This document shows positions 27,219-37,129 of a DNA stretch of 64,000 nt, piece by piece. The stretch's first letter is position 1. Each line of letters starts with the position of its first letter. The notes below the pieces were generated by a model, which saw nothing but the letters and a program-made list of their open reading frames with translations, did not search any database and had not been told where the DNA came from. Source of the DNA: Stenotrophomonas mori (GTDB lineage Bacteria; Pseudomonadota; Gammaproteobacteria; Xanthomonadales; Xanthomonadaceae); assembly GCF_023556335.1 (NCBI RefSeq), contig NZ_JAIKTS010000004.1, positions 130,752 to 194,751 on the forward strand, written 5' to 3'. A program made the translations under genes and the position numbers.

Positions 27219-28706
27219 TCAGCCTTGCGGCAGCTGCGCCAGTTCTTCGCGCACCAGGCGGACCACCAGCTCGTCCAGCGTGTCCACCGAGTAGTTGGCC
27301 ACGTCATGGACGGTCTCGCGGCCCGGGCCGCTGCCCGGGTCGGCGGCGTCCTTGTAGGTCAGGAAGATGAAACGGCCGCCGGTGTACTGGGCGATCTGCC
27401 GCTGCACGATCTCGCCGGTGGTGTCCTGCCCCGACGCGGCGACGCTGAACACCTTGATGCCCTTGCCCAGCGCCGCGAGCATGGTCTGGTCGTAGTGCGG
27501 CCGCGGGTAGTCCATGTGCGGCGGCGCGTCGGCCAGCGACACCAGCAGCCGCGTCGTGGCCGGGCCCCGCCAGGCCAGCGCCTGCACGGCATGCGCGAAG
27601 GCTTCGTTCATGGCCTCGGGCATGTCGCCGCCGCCACCGGCACGCACGCCATCGAGGACCTGCTGGAACGCAGCGGTGTTCCCGGTCAGGTCCCAGCTGC
27701 GCACGAAGAAGTCGTCGCCCCGGTCGCGGTAGGCGACCAACCCCAGGCAGACGTCCGGGCGGGCGGGCAGCTGGCCGATGCCGCGCACGATGTCCTGCAG
27801 CGAGGCGCGCAGCTTGTCGATCTCGTCGCCCATCGAACCGGTGGCGTCGACCAGGAACACCAGGTCCAGGCGCGCGGCCCCGGCGGGCGGTGCCACCGGC
27901 AGGCGCATTTCCAGCGCCGCCTTCTGGCCGCGCCGCAGCTGTGCCTGGGCCTGGCGGCCGTCGCGGCGCACCACGACCCGGTACTGCGCCGAGTCCTGGT
28001 CGTCGAAGGCGTTCAGGTGCAGCCAGGCCTGGCCGCCGGCATCGGTGCGTGCCCACAGCCGCGCGCCATTGGCCGCGGACACCGTGACTTCGGCATCGGG
28101 CACCGGCCGTCCCTGCGCGTCGACCACCCGCAGGCGCTGGCGCACCGAGAGATCGCGCCCCAGCCCGGCCGCTTCGGGGTGACGCTGCAGGAACTGCCGG
28201 AAACCCGCGAAGTCGGCGTTGTCGTCGACCACGCCGGCGGTCACCGGACCCTGCGTGCGCTGCGGGGGAGGCACCGGTGCGACCGGGGCGACCGGGGCGA
28301 CCGGGGCGGCATGGTCGAGGTGGGCGACGCGCGACGGCACCACGGCCTTGGCGGCCAGGGCCGCGGGAGACGGCATCGGCGGCGGCGCCATCGGGGGCCC
28401 GCCGGCGGCACGCCGCGTCCGCGTATCGGGCGCCGCGATGTCCTGCGCGGACGGCTGCGGGTCGGGGACTTCACGCATCCGCGGCGCATCGCTGCAGACG
28501 GTGGCGATCGGCGCCTGGAACCCCGGCGCGGTCTGCCGCGGACGAGGCCGCACCGGCGCCTGCAGGTCACCGCCGTCGCTCACCGGCGCGCCCGCACCGG
28601 CCAGGCGGGCGGTGGCCAGGACCGGCAGGCCGACCAGCAGGGTGGCCACGGCGGCCAGGACCGCGGTGCGGGCGGATGACCGCGTCGATGCGCGTGCGTG
28701 CTTCAT
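27219..28706 (-). CDS. VWA domain-containing exported protein
   Basis: 495 residues. An N-terminal hydrophobic segment (about 14-34) is a signal peptide or anchor. A Pro/Ala/Val-rich linker (to about 155) includes a PVA triplet run encoded by 9-bp DNA repeats. A carboxypeptidase-regulatory-like beta domain follows at about 185-260 (LRVVDAQGRPVPDAEVTVSAANG), then a von Willebrand A domain with a complete metal site DATGSMGDE near 300. The role is unknown; VWA proteins usually assemble complexes or bind surfaces. It is a single gene, ending beside the repeat array. Confidence 0.85.
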   Translation of the reverse strand: MKHARASTRSSARTAVLAAVATLLVGLPVLATARLAGAGAPVSDGGDLQAPVRPRPRQTAPGFQAPIATVCSDAPRMREVPDPQPSAQDIAAPDTRTRRAAGGPPMAPPPMPSPAALAAKAVVPSRVAHLDHAAPVAPVAPVAPVPPPQRTQGPVTAGVVDDNADFAGFRQFLQRHPEAAGLGRDLSVRQRLRVVDAQGRPVPDAEVTVSAANGARLWARTDAGGQAWLHLNAFDDQDSAQYRVVVRRDGRQAQAQLRRGQKAALEMRLPVAPPAGAARLDLVFLVDATGSMGDEIDKLRASLQDIVRGIGQLPARPDVCLGLVAYRDRGDDFFVRSWDLTGNTAAFQQVLDGVRAGGGGDMPEAMNEAFAHAVQALAWRGPATTRLLVSLADAPPHMDYPRPHYDQTMLAALGKGIKVFSVAASGQDTTGEIVQRQIAQYTGGRFIFLTYKDAADPGSGPGRETVHDVANYSVDTLDELVVRLVREELAQLPQG

Positions 28707-28797
28707 GGGAGCTGCTCCTGTGCCGGTAGGGGGACGGGAGCAGGAACGCGCGGGGGCGGGCGGCGGGGTTAACGCCGCGGCGCCCGCGGCCGCCGGG

Positions 28798-29892
28798 TCA
28801 GTGGCGGTGCGGGGTGCCGAGGTACTCCGCGCTCTGCATTTCGATCAGGCGGCTGGCGGTGCGCTCGAAGGCGCCGGCCAGCCGGGTACCGGAATACAGC
28901 AGCGGGGGCGGGTCCTGCGCGGTGCAGACGAGGTTCACCTGGCGGTCGTAGAGCTCGTCGACGAGGTTGACGAAGCGCCGCGCCGCGTCCTCGTTCATGC
29001 GGTCGAAGTGCGGGATGCCGCCGAGCAGCACGGTGTTGAACTCGCGCGCGATCTCGATGTAGTCCGCCGGACCGCGCGGCCCCTCGCACAATGCCGCGAA
29101 GTCGAACCAGACGATGCTCTTGCCGCGCCCGCGCACCGCGATCCTGCGTTCCTCGATCCGGATGTTGCCCGGGCGCGCGTCCTCACCGCCGCTCAGCGCC
29201 TTCCAGCGCTCGTCCAGCCAGGCGTCGCTGTCGTCCGCCAGCGGCGCACGGTAGACCGGCGACCGGGTCAGCGCGCGCATGCGGTAGTCCTCGGTGCCTT
29301 CGGCGTACAGCTCCACGCAGTACGCCTGCAGCAGGTCGATGGCCGGCAGGAAGCTGTCGCGCTGCAGGCCATCGCGGTACAGGTTTTCCGGCGCGGTGTT
29401 GGAGGTGGTGACCAGGGTCACGCCCTCGGCGAACAGGCGTTCGAGCAGCCGCGCCAGCAGCATGGCGTCGCCGATGTCGGTGACGAAGAATTCATCCAGC
29501 ACCAGCACCCGCAGGCTGCCGCGCCATTCCTGGGCGATCTTCGCCAGCGGATCGCTCTGGCCCTGGTGTTCGCGCAGCCGCTCGTGGATGCCGCGCATGA
29601 ACCGGTGGAAGTGGGTGCGGTATTTCTGCGTGATCGGCAGGCCGTCGTAGAACAGGTCCACCAGGAAGGTCTTGCCGCGGCCGACGCCTCCCCAGAAATA
29701 CAGGCCCTTGACCGGTTCGGGCTTCTTCCAGAACGCCGACAGCCGGCCCAGCCAGCCGTCCTGCGCGGAGTCGACCAGGCCGGCATGGATGCGGTCCAGC
29801 TCGGCCAGCGCCGGATGCTGCGCCGGGTCGTCGCGCCAGTCGCCGCGCGCCACGCCGGCGGCGTAGCGCTGCGAGGGGGTGAGCGCTTCCAT
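28798..29892 (-). CDS. zapE: Cell division protein ZapE (AFG1-like ATPase)
   Basis: 364-residue P-loop ATPase. Walker A is GGVGRGKT near residue 76 (KGLYFWGGVGRGKTFLVDLFYDGLP), Walker B VLVLDEFFVTDIGDA near 145, and the sensor TTSNTAPENLYRDGLQRDSFLPAI follows. E. coli ZapE acts at late constriction and destabilises FtsZ polymers. ATG 29892 lies 2 nt after the upstream hydrolase stop, forming a two-gene operon. The in-frame upstream extension is not real. Confidence 0.92.
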   Translation of the reverse strand: MEALTPSQRYAAGVARGDWRDDPAQHPALAELDRIHAGLVDSAQDGWLGRLSAFWKKPEPVKGLYFWGGVGRGKTFLVDLFYDGLPITQKYRTHFHRFMRGIHERLREHQGQSDPLAKIAQEWRGSLRVLVLDEFFVTDIGDAMLLARLLERLFAEGVTLVTTSNTAPENLYRDGLQRDSFLPAIDLLQAYCVELYAEGTEDYRMRALTRSPVYRAPLADDSDAWLDERWKALSGGEDARPGNIRIEERRIAVRGRGKSIVWFDFAALCEGPRGPADYIEIAREFNTVLLGGIPHFDRMNEDAARRFVNLVDELYDRQVNLVCTAQDPPPLLYSGTRLAGAFERTASRLIEMQSAEYLGTPHRH

Positions 29893-29894
29893 GC

Positions 29895-30566
29895 TCAGCA
29901 GCTGCCGTCCGGCAGCCAGCGCCGCACTTCGTGCTGGATCGCGCCGCGCAGGTCGATCAGCTTGCGGTGGAAGAAATGGCTGGTGTCGGGCATGCGCACC
30001 AGCTGCGGCGGATCGGCCAGCGTCTCCAGCCAGGTGTAGACCGCCTGCGCATCGACGACCTCGTCGGCATCGCCCTGCACCACCAGCCAGTTCGCCGGCG
30101 GCTGCAGCCGCTCGAAGTCCCAGGTGCGGCGCCCGACCGGCGGCGCGATCGAGATCAGCGCCTGCGGCTGCAGGTCTCCACTGGCGCGCAGCGAGACATA
30201 GGCGCCGAAGCTGAAACCGGCCAGCCACACCGCGCTGTCCGGGCGTTGCGCACGGACCCAGGCGACCACCGCGCGCAGGTCATCCTGCTCGCCGTCGCCG
30301 TTGTCGTAGCTGCCGGCCGATGCGCCGACGCTGCGGAAGTTGAAGCGCACCGTGGTCACGCCCAGCTCGCGCAACGCGCGGGCGACCATGGTCACCACCT
30401 TGTTGTGCATGCTGCCGCCTTCGGTGGACAGCGGGTGGCAGAGGACGGCGATCACCGGGTGCGGCGCGGTTTCGCCTTCGGGCGGGTCGACGGCGACCTC
30501 CAGCGGCCCGGCCGGGCCGTCCAGCAGCAGCGTCGTCGATTCGTCGGGAAAGGGGGGAGTAGGCAT
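29895..30566 (-). CDS. Alpha/beta hydrolase
   Basis: 223 residues. The nucleophile elbow GFSFGAY holds the serine, Asp is likely in GDADEVVD, and His in PDTSHFFH, a full catalytic triad. CHPLSTEGGSMHNKVV and RFNFRSVGASAGSYD are typical of the small cytosolic hydrolases (COG2945 type). Substrate unknown. It precedes zapE by 2 nt, so the two are cotranscribed. Confidence 0.85.
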   Translation of the reverse strand: MPTPPFPDESTTLLLDGPAGPLEVAVDPPEGETAPHPVIAVLCHPLSTEGGSMHNKVVTMVARALRELGVTTVRFNFRSVGASAGSYDNGDGEQDDLRAVVAWVRAQRPDSAVWLAGFSFGAYVSLRASGDLQPQALISIAPPVGRRTWDFERLQPPANWLVVQGDADEVVDAQAVYTWLETLADPPQLVRMPDTSHFFHRKLIDLRGAIQHEVRRWLPDGSC

Positions 30567-30701
30567 GCCGCCATGATACCGGGCCCGCCCTGCGGCATCA
30601 TGCCGGCGCCCCTAGAATGCACCGGTGCGCCAGGGTCCCTGGACCCGCCGGCCCCGGCCGCCGGCACCCCGCCCCGCCCTCCGTTCCCGCGACGACGACC
30701 C

Positions 30702-31559
30702 ATGCATTTCCTGATCCTGAGCGTGGCCTGCAGCGTGCTGGTCTCGGTCCTGCTAAAACTGGCGCCACGGCGCGGCATCGACATCGCCCAGGCGGTGACC
30801 TGGAACTACCTGGCGGCCAGCGTGCTGTCGCTGCTGCTGCTCCGGCCCTCGCTGCAGTCGCTGCACGCCGGGCAGGCGCCCTGGCCGGCGCTGCTCGGGC
30901 TGGCGCTGGCCCTGCCGGGCATCTTCCTGGTGCTGGCGCGCGCGGTGCGCGAGGCCGGCATCGTGCGCAGCGACGTGGCCCAGCGGCTGTCGCTGCTGCT
31001 GTCGCTGACCGCGGCCTTCGTGCTGTTCGGCGAGCCGGTCAACGGCTGGAAGCTGGCCGGGCTGGCACTGGGCCTGCTGGCGATCGTCGGCGTGAGCGTA
31101 CGCGCCGGCGCGCCGGGTGGCGGCACTCCGGGCGGCACGCGCTGGCTGCTGGCGGTCTGGGCCGGCTTCGCGCTGATCGACATCCTGCTCAAGCAGGTGG
31201 CGCTGTCCGGGACCCCGTCCACGGCCGCGCTGCTGGTCAGCTTCGCACTCGCCTTCGTGCTGATGCTGGGCTGGCAGCTGCAGCGCCACCTGGCCGGCCG
31301 CAGCCGGCTGCGCGCGCACAACCTCGGGTTCGGCCTGCTGCTGGGCGCGGCCAACTTCGGCAACATCCTGTTCTACGTGCGCGCCCACCAGGCGCTGCCG
31401 CACAGCCCGGCCACCATCTTCGCCGGCATGAACATCGGCGTGGTCTGCCTGGGTGCGCTGGTCGGGGTGCTCGCCTTCGGCGAACGGACCAGCCGCTGGA
31501 ACCGCCTCGGCCTCGGCCTGGCGGTGGTGGCGATCGCGCTGATCGCGCGCGGCGCCTGA
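30702..31559 (+). CDS. EamA-like/DMT-superfamily membrane transporter
   Basis: 285 residues with about ten hydrophobic helices in two five-helix repeats, the layout of drug/metabolite transporters. It starts MHFLILSVACSVLVSVLLKLAPR at ATG 30702. Repeat ends are marked by SLLLSLTAAFVLFGEPVNGWKLAGLALGLLAIVGV and GALVGVLAFGERTSRWNRLGLGLAVVAIALI. Substrate cannot be predicted. It is divergent from the hydrolase-zapE unit. Confidence 0.82.
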   Translation: MHFLILSVACSVLVSVLLKLAPRRGIDIAQAVTWNYLAASVLSLLLLRPSLQSLHAGQAPWPALLGLALALPGIFLVLARAVREAGIVRSDVAQRLSLLLSLTAAFVLFGEPVNGWKLAGLALGLLAIVGVSVRAGAPGGGTPGGTRWLLAVWAGFALIDILLKQVALSGTPSTAALLVSFALAFVLMLGWQLQRHLAGRSRLRAHNLGFGLLLGAANFGNILFYVRAHQALPHSPATIFAGMNIGVVCLGALVGVLAFGERTSRWNRLGLGLAVVAIALIARGA

Positions 31560-31640
31560 CCCCCGCGCCGGCGGCCTTGCCCCGCCCCGGCCGGCACTGC
31601 AAGCTGGCAGGCCCCCGCTCCGCGAGACCCTGGCACCGGC

Positions 31641-33836
31641 ATGCGCCGCTCCGAACGCCTGTTGAACCGGCTCTGGGCCCACGAGAAGGCCAGCTACGGC
31701 CTGCGCGTGTCCATCGCGCTGTCCACGCTGATGGCGCTGTGCTGGTACCGCGGCGACCTGCAGCCACTGCCGTCGCTGTTCCTGGGCACCATCGCCAGCG
31801 CCATCGCCGAGACCGACGACAACGGCTGGGGCCGCAGCAAGTCGGTGCTGCTGTCGCTGCTGTGCTTCGTCATCGCCGCCTCGGCGGTCATCCAGCTGTT
31901 CGCCTGGCCGGTGCCGTTCGTGGCCGCGCTGGCGCTGGCGGCCTTCGCTTCGACCCTGCTCGGCGCGCTCGGCGAACGCTACGCCTCCATCGGCCAGGCC
32001 ACGGTGACCCTGGCGATCTACACCATGATCGCGATGGACCAGCACCGCGACGCCGGCGTGGCCGCGGTCTGGCGCGACGTGGCGCAGATGCTGGTCGGCG
32101 CCGCCTGGTACGGCGCGCTGTCGATCCTGTGGACGGTGATGTTTGCCAACCGGCCGGTGCGCGAACGGCTGGCGCGGCTGTTCGCCGAGCTGGGGCGCTA
32201 CCTGCAGATCAAGGCCGACCTGTTCGAACCGGTCCAGCACGGCGACCTGGAAGCGCGCCGGCTGGCGCTGGCCGAACAGAACGTGCGGGTGGTGGAGGCG
32301 CTCAATGTCGCCAAGGCGGCGATCCTCAGCCGGTTCGGCCGCTCCGGGCGGCCCGGCGTGCAGTCCGGGCTGTATTTCCGCCTGTACTACATGGCCCAGG
32401 ACTTCCATGAGCGCGCCAGTTCCTCGCACTACCCGTACGAGGCCCTGGCCGAGACCTTCTTCCACAGCGACGTGCTGTACCGCTGCCGGCGCCTGCTGTG
32501 GCTGCAGGGTGGCGCCTGCCGGGCGCTGGGCCAGGCGATCCGCCTGCGCCAGCCCTTCGACTACGGCGACCGCAACCGCCAGGCCGGCGAGGACCTGGAA
32601 CGCTCGCTGCGGTACCTGCACCAGCAGCCCGACCCGGAGCGGCAACGGCTGCTCGGTTCGCTGCAGCTGCTGGCGGCCAACCTGTCCAGCATCGCCCGCC
32701 AGCTGTCCGAGGCGTCGCTGGCCGACACCCCGCTGGAGGGCATCGACACCCGCCTGCGCGACTCCTCGCCGCACACCCTGCGCGAGATGGCCACGCGCCT
32801 GCGGCAGACACTGACGCCCGGCTCGCTGCTGTTCCGCCACGGCGTGCGCATCGCCCTGGCGCTGATCGCCGGCTATGTGCTGCTCAAGCTGGTGCACCCC
32901 AGCAACGGCTACTGGATCCTGCTCACCGTGGTGTTCGTGTGCCGCCCCAACTTCGGTGCCACCCGGCTGCGGCTGGTGCAGCGCATCGGCGGCACCCTGC
33001 TCGGCCTGGGCCTGACCTGGGCGCTGATGCAGCTCTTCCCCGGCACCACCGTGCAGCTGCTGCTGGCGCTGGCCGCGGCGCTGCTGTTCTTCGTCACCCG
33101 CACCGACCGCTACGTGATCGCCACCGCAGCGATCACCACCATGGCGCTGCTGTGCTTCAACCTGCTCGGCGACGGCTTCGTGCTGATCTGGCCGCGGCTG
33201 CTGGACACGCTGATCGGCTGCGCCATCGCCGCGGCCGCCTCGCTGCTGATCCTGCCCGACTGGCAGGGGCGGCGGCTGCACCGGGTGATGGCCCAGGTGC
33301 TCACCGCCAGCGGCCGCTACCTGGACGAAGTGCTGGGCCAGTACCACAGCGGCATGCGCGACGACCTGCCCTACCGCATCGCCCGCCGCGACATGCACAA
33401 CGCCGACGTCGCGCTGTCGGTGGCGCTGTCCAACATGCTGCGCGAGCCGCCCTACGCACGCGGCAACCTGGACGCCGGATTCCGCTTCCTGGCCTTGTCC
33501 AACACCCTGCTCGGCTACCTGTCGGCGCTCGGCGCCCACCGCGCGCAGGCCGCGGTCACCGACGATCCCGTGGTCGCCGACGCGCAGCACTGCCTGCAAC
33601 AGGCGCTGGCCGGGCTGTCGACGGCGCTGGCCGGGCGGCAACCGGCGCCGGGTGCCGGCGACGACGAGGACGGGCTGGCCGATGCGCTGGAGCGGATACC
33701 CGCGGACAGCGACGGCAAAGCGCGCCTGGTGCGCACCCAGCTGGCGCTGATCCTGCGGCTGTTGCCGCGGCTGCGCGCGGCGGCCGACGAAGCCGTGGGC
33801 AGCCACGACGCGCCACCCGTGGCGCGCACCGCCTAG
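31641..33836 (+). CDS. FUSC-family inner-membrane protein (YccS-like)
   Basis: 731 residues. Two blocks of membrane helices (about 18-165 and 400-535) are separated by a cytoplasmic helical domain, the YccS/YhfK layout of the FUSC (fusaric-acid-resistance-like) superfamily. Characteristic stretches are RVSIALSTLMALCWYRGDLQPLPSLFLGTIASAIAETDDN and LLKLVHPSNGYWILLTVVFVCRPNFGATRLRLVQRIGGTLLG. Members are associated with aromatic acid efflux or envelope functions. The stop overlaps the convergent MFS stop at a CTAG. Confidence 0.87.
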   Translation: MRRSERLLNRLWAHEKASYGLRVSIALSTLMALCWYRGDLQPLPSLFLGTIASAIAETDDNGWGRSKSVLLSLLCFVIAASAVIQLFAWPVPFVAALALAAFASTLLGALGERYASIGQATVTLAIYTMIAMDQHRDAGVAAVWRDVAQMLVGAAWYGALSILWTVMFANRPVRERLARLFAELGRYLQIKADLFEPVQHGDLEARRLALAEQNVRVVEALNVAKAAILSRFGRSGRPGVQSGLYFRLYYMAQDFHERASSSHYPYEALAETFFHSDVLYRCRRLLWLQGGACRALGQAIRLRQPFDYGDRNRQAGEDLERSLRYLHQQPDPERQRLLGSLQLLAANLSSIARQLSEASLADTPLEGIDTRLRDSSPHTLREMATRLRQTLTPGSLLFRHGVRIALALIAGYVLLKLVHPSNGYWILLTVVFVCRPNFGATRLRLVQRIGGTLLGLGLTWALMQLFPGTTVQLLLALAAALLFFVTRTDRYVIATAAITTMALLCFNLLGDGFVLIWPRLLDTLIGCAIAAAASLLILPDWQGRRLHRVMAQVLTASGRYLDEVLGQYHSGMRDDLPYRIARRDMHNADVALSVALSNMLREPPYARGNLDAGFRFLALSNTLLGYLSALGAHRAQAAVTDDPVVADAQHCLQQALAGLSTALAGRQPAPGAGDDEDGLADALERIPADSDGKARLVRTQLALILRLLPRLRAAADEAVGSHDAPPVARTA

Positions 33837-35002
33837 CGCGGACGCGGCGGACGCACGAACCGCAGCAACGCCAGCAGCGCGAGGATGCCGCCCGCCGCGG
33901 ATACCCCGGTCCAGCCCTGCCGGCTCCAGGCCAGCGTGCCCAGGCCCGAGCCGGCCGCTCCGCCGAGGAAGTAGCAGGTCATGTAGGCCGACGTGATGCG
34001 GCTGCGCGCGTGCTCGTCGAGCCGGTAGATCGTGCTCTGGTTGTCGATATGCACCGCCTGCACCGCCACGTCCAGGACCAGCACGCCGGCCACCAGCGCC
34101 GCCAGCGACACCGGCGCCAGGGCCAGCACGCACCAGGACAGCAGCAACAGCAGCAGCCCGCCTCCGGTGACCTGGCGCCCCAGGCCGCGGTCGCTCAGGC
34201 GCCCGGCACGGCTGGCCGCCAGCGCGCCGGCGGCACCCACCAGGCCGAACAGGCCGATGCGGGCGACCGGATAGCCATAGGCCGGGCCCGACAGCAGGAA
34301 CGCCAGCGGCGTCCAGAACACGCTGAAGCCGGCGAACAGCAGCGCCCCGAGCAGCGCGCGCCGGCGCAGTTCCGGCTCATCGCGCAGCAGCGCCAGCACC
34401 GAGGCGATCAGCCGCGGGTAGGACAGGCTCGCGGCCGGGCGGTGGCGCGGCAGCGAGCACGCCAGGACCGCGGCCATCGCCAGCAGCGCCGCGCCGGCGG
34501 CCCAGTAGACCGTGGACCAGCCGCCGATGCCGGCCAGCGCGCCGGCGGCGGTACGTGCCAGCAGGATGCCCAGCAGCAGCCCGGCCATCAGCGTGCCGAC
34601 CACGCGGCCACGGCGCTCGGGCGCCGCCAGTGTGGCCGCATGCGGAACGATCACCTGCGCCGCGACCGCGCACAGCCCGCTGAGCGCGGTACCGGCCAGC
34701 AGCTGCGCGAAATGGCGCGCGCTGGCGCTGACCGCCAGCCCCAGCGCGGCCAGCACGAACAGCGCCACGATCAGTCCGCGGCGCTCCAGGCGATCGCCCA
34801 GCGGCACGATCAGCAGCAGCCCGAGGGCGTAGGACAGCTGCGCCACCGTCACCACCCAGCCGACCTGTCCGGCACCGCGGCCGAACGCGTCACCGAGCAG
34901 CTGCAGCAGCGGCTGCGCATAGTAGTTGCTGGCGACGATCAGGCCGGTGGCGGTGGCCAGCAGCAGCACCCGCGGCGGGGTGAGGACGGTATCGGTGGAC
35001 AT
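33833..35002 (-). CDS. MFS transporter
   Basis: 389 residues with 12 predicted membrane helices. Start at ATG 35002 (MSTDTVLTPPRVLLLATATGLIVASNYYAQPLL). The loop 2-3 motif LGDRLERRGLIV and the helix SNYYAQPLLQLLGDAFG are typical of the YnfM/Bcr-like drug-efflux group. It is convergent with the FUSC gene (4-bp overlap at the stop codons) and divergent from the LplT-PlsC gene. Substrate unknown. Confidence 0.85.
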   Translation of the reverse strand: MSTDTVLTPPRVLLLATATGLIVASNYYAQPLLQLLGDAFGRGAGQVGWVVTVAQLSYALGLLLIVPLGDRLERRGLIVALFVLAALGLAVSASARHFAQLLAGTALSGLCAVAAQVIVPHAATLAAPERRGRVVGTLMAGLLLGILLARTAAGALAGIGGWSTVYWAAGAALLAMAAVLACSLPRHRPAASLSYPRLIASVLALLRDEPELRRRALLGALLFAGFSVFWTPLAFLLSGPAYGYPVARIGLFGLVGAAGALAASRAGRLSDRGLGRQVTGGGLLLLLLSWCVLALAPVSLAALVAGVLVLDVAVQAVHIDNQSTIYRLDEHARSRITSAYMTCYFLGGAAGSGLGTLAWSRQGWTGVSAAGGILALLALLRFVRPPRPR

Positions 35003-35145
35003 CGCGGGCGGAGGCGGCGATACGGCCGGCAAGTCTGACGCTCCGGCGCCGGCGGCACAAATACCGGGGTCCGGATCGGCCACGATGGCGCAACACGGAG
35101 CACGCGGCGAACCTGCTAAGGTGCGCCGCAAACCAAGGAACTCAC

Positions 35146-37035
35146 GTGGCCGGTCATAACCAGTTCGCGCTGCTTGGACAGCGCCGCTTCCTGCCGTTCT
35201 TCATCGTCCAGGCACTGGGCGCGTTCAACGACAACGTGTACCGGCAGGCGATCATCGGCCTGTTGTTCTTCCTCGGCGTGAGCACCCACGAGCGCAGCAT
35301 CTACGCGATGCTGGCGCCGGCGATCTTCATCCTTCCCTATTTCCTGTTCTCCGCCCTGGCCGGCCAGTTCGCCGAGAAGCTGGAGAAGCAGCGGCTGATC
35401 GTGGTCACCACCTCGATGGAGATCGCGATCATGGCGCTGGCCGCCGTGGGCTTCCTGACCCAGAGCCTGCCGGTGCTGCTGGTGGCGCTGTTCTGCACCG
35501 GGCTGCAGTCGACCCTGTTCGGCCCGGTGAAGTATTCGGTGCTGCCCTCCATCCTCAAGCCGGACGAGCTGACCGGCGGCAACGGGCTGGTGGAGATGGG
35601 TACGTCCCTCTCCATCCTCGGCGGCATGATCGTCGGCGGCCTGATCTTCGCCCTGGCCGGCAGCCAGGGGCCGGTGGTGGCCGCGGTGGCGGTGATCGCG
35701 CTGGCGGTCGCCGGCAATGTCGCCGCGCGCCTGATCCCGCGGCTGGACGCCGGCGCGCCGGCGCTGAAGATCAACTGGAACCCGCTGTCCGAGTCGCTGG
35801 CCGTGCTGCGCATGGCGCGCCGCCAGAAAGCGGTGCGCAATGCCGTGCTGGGAGTGTCCTGGTTCTGGTTCGTCGGCACCGTGCTGACCTCGCAGCTGCC
35901 CACCTATGCCGAAGTGAACCTGGGCGGCGGCTCGACCCTGTACCTGTTCGCCCTGGCGCTGTTCTCGGTCGGCACCGGCACCGGCTCGCTGCTGTGCGAG
36001 AAGCTGTCCGGGCGCACGGTCGAGATCGGCCTGGTGCCGCTGGGCGCGTTCGGCATGAGCGCGTTCCTGTTCGACCTGTACTTCGCCCGCACCGGCACCG
36101 TGACCGTCAGCGGGCTGGACGTGGCCGGCTTCCTGCACCAGCCCGGCAGCGTGCGCATCGTCATCGACCTGCTGGGTATCGGCCTGTTCACCGGCTTCTT
36201 CGTGGTGCCGCTGTTCGCGCTGATCCAGAGCCGCACGCCGAAGTCGGAGATGTCCCGCGTGTTCGCCGCGCTGAACATCCAGAATTCCGGCTTCATCGTG
36301 CTCGCGGCCCTGGCCGGGCTGCTCACCCAGAACCTGCTGGGCTGGAGCGTGCCGCAGCTGCTGCTGGCGCTGGCCATCGCCAACGTGCTGGTGGCGGCGT
36401 ACATCTTCAGCATCGTGCCCGAGTTCCTGATGCGCTTCCTGAGCTGGCTGATGGTGCGCGCGCTGTACCGGCTGCACCCGGCCGGCATCGAGCGCCACGT
36501 GCCCGACGAGGGCGCGGCGCTGATCGTCTGCAACCACGTCAGCTTCATGGATGCGCTGATCCTGTCGGCGGTGATCCCGCGCCCGGTGCGCTTCGTCATG
36601 TACTACCGGATCTTCGAGATCCCGGTGATGCGCTGGATCTTCCGCACCGCCAAGGCGATCCCGATCGCCAGCCCGAAGGAGGACGCCGCCCTGATGCAGC
36701 GCGCCTTCGATGCGATCGACGCGGCGCTGGCCGAGGGCGAGCTGGTCTGCATCTTCCCCGAGGGCGCGCTGACCCGCGACGGCGCCATCGCCCCGTTCCG
36801 CTCCGGCGTGGAGAAGATCCTCGCCCGGCGCCCGGTGCCGGTGGTGCCGCTGGCGCTCAAGGGCATGTGGAGCAGCATGTGGAGCCGGCGCGACACCCGG
36901 CTGGGGCGGATGCGGGTCCCGCGCCGGTTCCGCGCCCGGGTCGAGGTGGCCGCCGGCCCGCCCATCGCCGGCGCCGGCGCGCGTGCCGCGCAGTTGGAGG
37001 ACGCCGTGCGGGGGCTGCGCGGGGACAGCGCCTGA
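35146..37035 (+). CDS. MFS lysophospholipid transporter fused to PlsC acyltransferase
   Basis: 629 residues. Residues 1-430 form an LplT-like flippase domain (FFIVQALGAFNDNVYRQAIIGLLFF, FALAGQFAEKLEKQRLIVV). Residues about 440-629 form a glycerophospholipid acyltransferase with NHVSFMDALIL (motif I), FPEGALTRDGAIAPFRSG (motif III) and VPLALKG. It probably imports lysophospholipid and re-acylates it in one polypeptide; E. coli uses separate LplT and Aas, and Aas also carries an AMP-binding domain that is absent here. The acyl donor must therefore be supplied in trans. GTG start follows AAGGA. Confidence 0.87.
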   Translation: MAGHNQFALLGQRRFLPFFIVQALGAFNDNVYRQAIIGLLFFLGVSTHERSIYAMLAPAIFILPYFLFSALAGQFAEKLEKQRLIVVTTSMEIAIMALAAVGFLTQSLPVLLVALFCTGLQSTLFGPVKYSVLPSILKPDELTGGNGLVEMGTSLSILGGMIVGGLIFALAGSQGPVVAAVAVIALAVAGNVAARLIPRLDAGAPALKINWNPLSESLAVLRMARRQKAVRNAVLGVSWFWFVGTVLTSQLPTYAEVNLGGGSTLYLFALALFSVGTGTGSLLCEKLSGRTVEIGLVPLGAFGMSAFLFDLYFARTGTVTVSGLDVAGFLHQPGSVRIVIDLLGIGLFTGFFVVPLFALIQSRTPKSEMSRVFAALNIQNSGFIVLAALAGLLTQNLLGWSVPQLLLALAIANVLVAAYIFSIVPEFLMRFLSWLMVRALYRLHPAGIERHVPDEGAALIVCNHVSFMDALILSAVIPRPVRFVMYYRIFEIPVMRWIFRTAKAIPIASPKEDAALMQRAFDAIDAALAEGELVCIFPEGALTRDGAIAPFRSGVEKILARRPVPVVPLALKGMWSSMWSRRDTRLGRMRVPRRFRARVEVAAGPPIAGAGARAAQLEDAVRGLRGDSA

Positions 37036-37129
37036 CGCCGCGCTTTACCGCCTGCCGAGGGACTGGCTACGCTACGCTCCCAAGGGTGCCGGCCCGCGCC
37101 CGCCGCCGGCCCGCCACCACCGAGGAACC

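Noticed and set aside
30753..34133. 1126-codon minus-strand ORF
   Set aside because: Antisense shadow of the EamA and FUSC genes, low-complexity Gln/Arg/Gly composition.
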